A stretch of 64,000 nucleotides of DNA, from contig CALJKW010000055.1 in assembly GCA_937980205.1 (NCBI GenBank), forward strand, positions 558,001 to 622,000, written 5' to 3'. This document shows positions 60,517 to 64,000 of this stretch, piece by piece. Each line of letters begins with the position of its first letter. Within the stretch, counting starts at the first letter, position 1. The notes under the pieces are model-generated. The model saw only the letters and a program-made list of their open reading frames with translations. It did not search any database and was not told the origin of the DNA. The stretch is from an uncultured Myxococcales bacterium. GTDB lineage: Bacteria; Myxococcota; Myxococcia; Myxococcales; Myxococcaceae. The position numbers and the translations under genes were made by a program.

Positions 60517-62035
60517 ACCGGCCTCGACTCCAGCGATCCCTCGTCACGTTCGAAGGCATGGCCGCTCCTCCCAGCAGCATCGTCAGCGCAGGGTAGGCCC
60601 ACGACGGATCTCTCGCGACGGCCTTCACCGCGGCGGCGACGTCGGCGTTCCTCCGCGGCAGCACGAGCTTCTTCGTCTTCGCGCGGAGCACGGCGGGCCC
60701 GTCGCCGTCGCAGATCTCGACCTCGGTGAAGGCGGGCCGCTTCGTGCTCGTGGCCGCAGCGCGGAAGATCTTCAGCGCCTCGCGCTCTTCTTCGGTCAGC
60801 GCCTCGAGCGGCAGCGTCTTCTGCCACGTGCCCGCGACGAGGCCGGCAGCAGCGCGGGCGACGCGCGTCGACGACTCGGCGAGCCCCTTCAGCGAGAACA
60901 CCGCCCCGCCCTTCACGCCGACCGGCGGCGGAGCGAACGACACGCCGAACAGCTGCGACAGCCGCGCGCGCTCGGCGGGAGACAGCACGAAGATCGGCTG
61001 CTGCGTCACCGCGCTCGCCGCCTTCGCCTCGTCGTCGACCGCGAGCACGCTCTTGTCGGCGCCGTGATGAACGAGCTGATCGATCGAGCTCCACTCGAGC
61101 GCCTGCGTCGGCCCGTACAGCGCCGGCAGCATCTTCACCTTCCGCACCGACGCGCTCTTCGCGAGCGAGGCCGAGTTGAGCAGCAGCATGCGCAGCTTCT
61201 GGCGATCCGCCGGCTCCAGCCGCCCCATCTCGGCCGCCGTGGCCAGCGCGAGCTCGACCGCCTGGTCTTCCAGCTCGACCAGCTCGCGCTTGAAGGCCTC
61301 GCGCAGCTCTCCGGCGCCGACCTGGCCCTTCCCGCGCTCACCCAGCTCGATCGACGCCTCGACGTTGAAGCCGCCGGGCAGCGTCGTGTGCGTCGACACC
61401 ACGCCCCAGCGCAACATCCACACGCGCGCCGTGTCGGGGCTGCGCACCAGCGCGACCGTGCCCTCGAGCGGCGGCTGCAGCGTCGCGTCGACGATCGCGT
61501 CCTTCGAGCCGCGCGGCAGCTCGACGCCGTCGAGCGTCACGACCGCCGGCGCGAACCGCAGCGCCACCTCGAGCCACTTCTTCGCGCGCGCGAAGTCGAG
61601 GGAAGCGACCTCGGCCTCGACGATGACTCCGCGGCGCGGCAGCGACGTGCCCTTCGGAGCGCCACGCCTCAGCCGCTCGACCCCCTCGCAGACGATGCGA
61701 AGGCCCCGGGCCTCGAGACCGACCAGCGAGACGAGCCCGACCTCTCCGGCGCGCTCGAGATCCAGCAGCGCGCGGTGGCGCACCGCCGGCCCGCGCGACG
61801 GCTCGAACAGCGCGGCCAGCGCCTCGATGGAGGCCTCGTCGATCGGAGGGCCGTCATCGGTGATGCGGACTCCGCGGGCCTCGAAGCCGACGTCGACGCG
61901 GGCGGCTCCCGCGCGCAGCGAGCGGCGCACGAGCTCGGCGGGGATCTGCCACGAGCCGCCGAGCTCCGCCTCGGCGAGCTTGCGGATCTCGGAGTCGACG
62001 TCGATCGTCAACAGCTGCTCGACGTCGACGTTCAT
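60515..62035 (-). CDS. Degenerate MutL/HSP90-like (GHKL-fold) protein
   Basis: 506 residues from ATG 62035, overlapping the upstream gene's stop (ATGA). Residues 30-95 recall the MutL ATP lid: ELVRRSLRAGAARVDVGF (E34 fits the catalytic Glu, but the Mg-binding Asn is Arg38), ITDDGPPID in place of DNGxGI, and RAGEVGLVSLVGL in place of GFRGEAL. The rest (100-506) contains helices and strands without known catalytic motifs. Likely non-ATPase or altered ligand binding. I cannot exclude a chance resemblance. Coupled to a membrane transglutaminase-like gene. Confidence 0.65.
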   Translation of the reverse strand: MNVDVEQLLTIDVDSEIRKLAEAELGGSWQIPAELVRRSLRAGAARVDVGFEARGVRITDDGPPIDEASIEALAALFEPSRGPAVRHRALLDLERAGEVGLVSLVGLEARGLRIVCEGVERLRRGAPKGTSLPRRGVIVEAEVASLDFARAKKWLEVALRFAPAVVTLDGVELPRGSKDAIVDATLQPPLEGTVALVRSPDTARVWMLRWGVVSTHTTLPGGFNVEASIELGERGKGQVGAGELREAFKRELVELEDQAVELALATAAEMGRLEPADRQKLRMLLLNSASLAKSASVRKVKMLPALYGPTQALEWSSIDQLVHHGADKSVLAVDDEAKAASAVTQQPIFVLSPAERARLSQLFGVSFAPPPVGVKGGAVFSLKGLAESSTRVARAAAGLVAGTWQKTLPLEALTEEEREALKIFRAAATSTKRPAFTEVEICDGDGPAVLRAKTKKLVLPRRNADVAAAVKAVARDPSWAYPALTMLLGGAAMPSNVTRDRWSRGR

Positions 62036-63996
62036 GACGAGATCTTGTCCTTCGGATCGCCGAGGTGCTGCACGGCGTCGTCGAACGTCTCGACGCGCTG
62101 CTGCTCGACGGCGGGGGCCTCAGGCGCGGCGTCCCCCTCCAGCTCTTCGTACACCGCCGCCTTCGCGAGCGGGGCGAGCAGCCGCGCGCGACGCGACGAC
62201 GGCATGCGCAGCCACAGCGCGGCGTGATCGACGACCTCGAACAGGGCGCGCGAGGGCCGCGACGCAGACAGCGCCGCCACGCGCGGCAGCCACTGTGCGT
62301 CGCCGTTGATGACGACCCACTTGTCGGCCTTCGTGCCCGGCACGCTCAGCACCGCCGGCTCGCTCACCACGGCGTCGCTCACCATCAGCGTCCATTGCTC
62401 GCCGCGCGCGGCCAGGTGCGCGTTCACCTTCTCGAGCAGCGGCGGAATCTTCGCGAGCCTCAGCAGCCGGTCCCAGCGATCGAGGTTCACCGCGCCGAGC
62501 GCCTCGGCGACGACGCGGCCCTCGGGGCGCATGGCGTCGAGCACGACCGCTCCGGCCTTGACCGAACGCTCGGTGAACGGCGCACCGACGTCGCTCGAGT
62601 ACAGCTTCTCCCGGGCAGCGAGCTCGTACGCGAGGCCGAGCGAGATCGCCGAGCCGCCGCGCCGGGGCACGAGCGGCAGATCGAACAGCGCCGGGACATG
62701 ACTGAAGGCCTCGGGCCGCGCGAGCGCCCCCTGCAAGAGCCGCGAGACGTCGTGATGCTCGTCGAGCTGCAGCTGCCGGCGCACCCGCGGCCGCAGGAAC
62801 AACAGCGCCAGGGCGAGCAGCGGCGCCGCTCCGAGGAGGCCCAGCGCCGGCTTCGGGAGCTCGACCGCCGGCAGCGTGATGTGGAAGCCGCGGTCAGGCT
62901 CCGCGCTGCGCGTGGCCACCGCCGTCGCCGGCTCGGGCGCCCTCACGCCGACGGCCATTGGCGCGGGCCGGGGCTCGAACACCGGGGGCGGCGGGGCCGG
63001 AACGACGCCGGCGACCACCGGCGCCGCGGCCGGCGCCGAAGCGTCGATCACGGCCCATTGGCCGCCGACCGAGTACTCGACCCACGCGTGCAGGAGCGGC
63101 TCGGCGCGTCCGTGGCGGCCGAGGTAGCCGACGGCCACCCGCGCCGGAATTCCGGCTCGCTGCAGCAGGAGCGCGAGCACCATGTTCTGGACGTCGCAGT
63201 CGCCGGCACCGATGAGGAGCGTCCGCTCCACGAAGTCGGCCGTCGGAGTTCCCCGGTTCAGCCGGCCTACAGAAGGGTCGTTCGTGTATTCGATGTGGTC
63301 TGCCACCCAGTCGCGCAGGACCCCCGCGGCGCTCGTCCGGTCGAGCTTCGACACGTCGGGCGCGCCGCTCGGCAGGGCCGGCGCCTTGAGCGGCTGGGCT
63401 CGACCCGGAATGCTGCCGGGCCCGAGGCGATACGACACCCGCGCCCGCTGCGAGCCCTGAATCCAGACCGCGGGCTCGCCCTGCGGCGTCCGCAACACGT
63501 TCTCCGGCTGACCGTTCACCGTCAGGGTGTCGCGATCGAGCACGTAGCCCGACGCGACCGGCAGGCGCAGCCAGCCGGTCTGCGCGTCGACCGTGAGCGC
63601 CATGCGGACGCAGCCCCTGGTGCACGGCCGCACCGGATACTCCTCGTCGACGTCCTCACGGGCCAGCCAGGTGACCTCGTCCGGCGAGCTGATGTGCAGC
63701 GACGCGAGGTGCAGCGTCCTCGACGCGGGCACGTAGGTGATGTCGGTGACGCTCGCCTGCTTCGGCAGCGCGTCGGTGCGAGGCCCGCCGTAGTTCTTCG
63801 ACGGGTCGCGGTACGGCTGGGTCGCCGGCGGCGGCGGCTCGCGCTGCGGCACCGGCGGCGCGGGAGCCGCGTACGTCACCTGCTTCGCCGGCGCGGTGCG
63901 CAGGACGCTCGAGAGCAGCCAACCTCCTCCGCCGAGGAACGCGCAGGCGGCGGCCACGGCGATCGCCGGCCGAAGCATGCGCTTCCACAGCGGCAC
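62032..63996 (-). CDS. Membrane protein with transglutaminase-like domain
   Basis: 654 residues from GTG 63996, or 648 from ATG 63978 (MLRPAIAVAAACAFLGGGGW). The frame is still open at the window edge. An N-terminal helix is followed by an extracytoplasmic part with RMALTVDAQTGWLRLPV and the transglutaminase core: TLLIGAGDCDVQNMVLALLL (Cys), GRAEPLLHAWVEYSV (His) and AVIDASAP (Asp), a complete triad. A second helix (LGLLGAAPLLALALLFLR) precedes a cytoplasmic domain. Such enzymes act as proteases or crosslinkers on proteins or peptidoglycan. Its stop overlaps the MutL-like gene's start (ATGA), indicating a joint function. Confidence 0.88.
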   Translation of the reverse strand: MPLWKRMLRPAIAVAAACAFLGGGGWLLSSVLRTAPAKQVTYAAPAPPVPQREPPPPATQPYRDPSKNYGGPRTDALPKQASVTDITYVPASRTLHLASLHISSPDEVTWLAREDVDEEYPVRPCTRGCVRMALTVDAQTGWLRLPVASGYVLDRDTLTVNGQPENVLRTPQGEPAVWIQGSQRARVSYRLGPGSIPGRAQPLKAPALPSGAPDVSKLDRTSAAGVLRDWVADHIEYTNDPSVGRLNRGTPTADFVERTLLIGAGDCDVQNMVLALLLQRAGIPARVAVGYLGRHGRAEPLLHAWVEYSVGGQWAVIDASAPAAAPVVAGVVPAPPPPVFEPRPAPMAVGVRAPEPATAVATRSAEPDRGFHITLPAVELPKPALGLLGAAPLLALALLFLRPRVRRQLQLDEHHDVSRLLQGALARPEAFSHVPALFDLPLVPRRGGSAISLGLAYELAAREKLYSSDVGAPFTERSVKAGAVVLDAMRPEGRVVAEALGAVNLDRWDRLLRLAKIPPLLEKVNAHLAARGEQWTLMVSDAVVSEPAVLSVPGTKADKWVVINGDAQWLPRVAALSASRPSRALFEVVDHAALWLRMPSSRRARLLAPLAKAAVYEELEGDAAPEAPAVEQQRVETFDDAVQHLGDPKDKISS

Positions 63997-64000
63997 CGGG

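Overview
This 64-kb window is high-GC chromosomal DNA from a bacterium that is almost certainly a member of the Myxococcota. Support comes from a C-terminal MYXO-CTERM-like sorting tail (8381-11239), a myxobacterial Cys-rich repeat lipoprotein, PilZ and PATAN (DUF4388) signalling proteins, a kinase-fold/PEGA protein, FHA and PP2C proteins, and many secreted proteins with Asp-Ala-Gly-rich linkers. I see no phage genes, insertion sequences, CRISPR arrays or rRNA. The only RNA gene I recognise is a tRNA-Thr(CGT) at 31275-31346. Coding density is high, and many genes are chained by 1-4 base stop/start overlaps (ATGA, GTGA, TTGA, TGATG), which I used to choose several starts.

Layout. 1-3238: the end of a PocR-type sigma-54 activator, two small divergent membrane proteins, an alpha/beta hydrolase and a secretin-N0-like lipoprotein. 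3324-8384: typA, an outer-membrane-type protein, an esterase, and an unusual SurA-N plus POTRA periplasmic protein. 8381-13939: a MYXO-CTERM surface protein, a family 4 uracil-DNA glycosylase overlapping coaBC, and a DUF3060-like protein. 13974-24375: one minus-strand run containing yacG, an anchored protein, an FHA protein, a PP2C-cyclic-nucleotide-binding protein, a FadL porin and two large tandem paralogues made of carboxypeptidase-regulatory-like repeats. 24560-31140: a transglutaminase-like secreted-effector candidate, an FG-GAP lipoprotein, about 0.8 kb with no convincing gene, a lipase-like hydrolase, an AraC regulator and a barrel-like lipoprotein. 31275-38171: tRNA-Thr with a zinc-ribbon gene directly behind it, glutamate dehydrogenase, PilZ, htrA and grpE, a methyltransferase and a YhhQ transporter. 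38233-46054: folC-accD, pepP, quinone oxidoreductase-arginase family pair, a 40-residue membrane peptide and a second HtrA.

46181-64000: a pseudokinase with two PEGA domains; a divergent lipid or pigment tailoring cluster (CrtI-like oxidoreductase against flavin-dependent halogenase, fatty-acid desaturase and thioesterase); an ArsR-SRPBCC pair; an MshEN protein; a PilZ-coiled-coil protein followed by a REC-PATAN protein; and a degenerate MutL/GHKL-like protein paired with a membrane transglutaminase.

The items most worth following up are the halogenase-desaturase cluster, the SurA-POTRA fusion, the pseudokinase, the MutL-like/transglutaminase pair, the zinc-ribbon mRNA apparently released by tRNA processing, and long hexamer-rich hairpins placed exactly at gene 3' ends.
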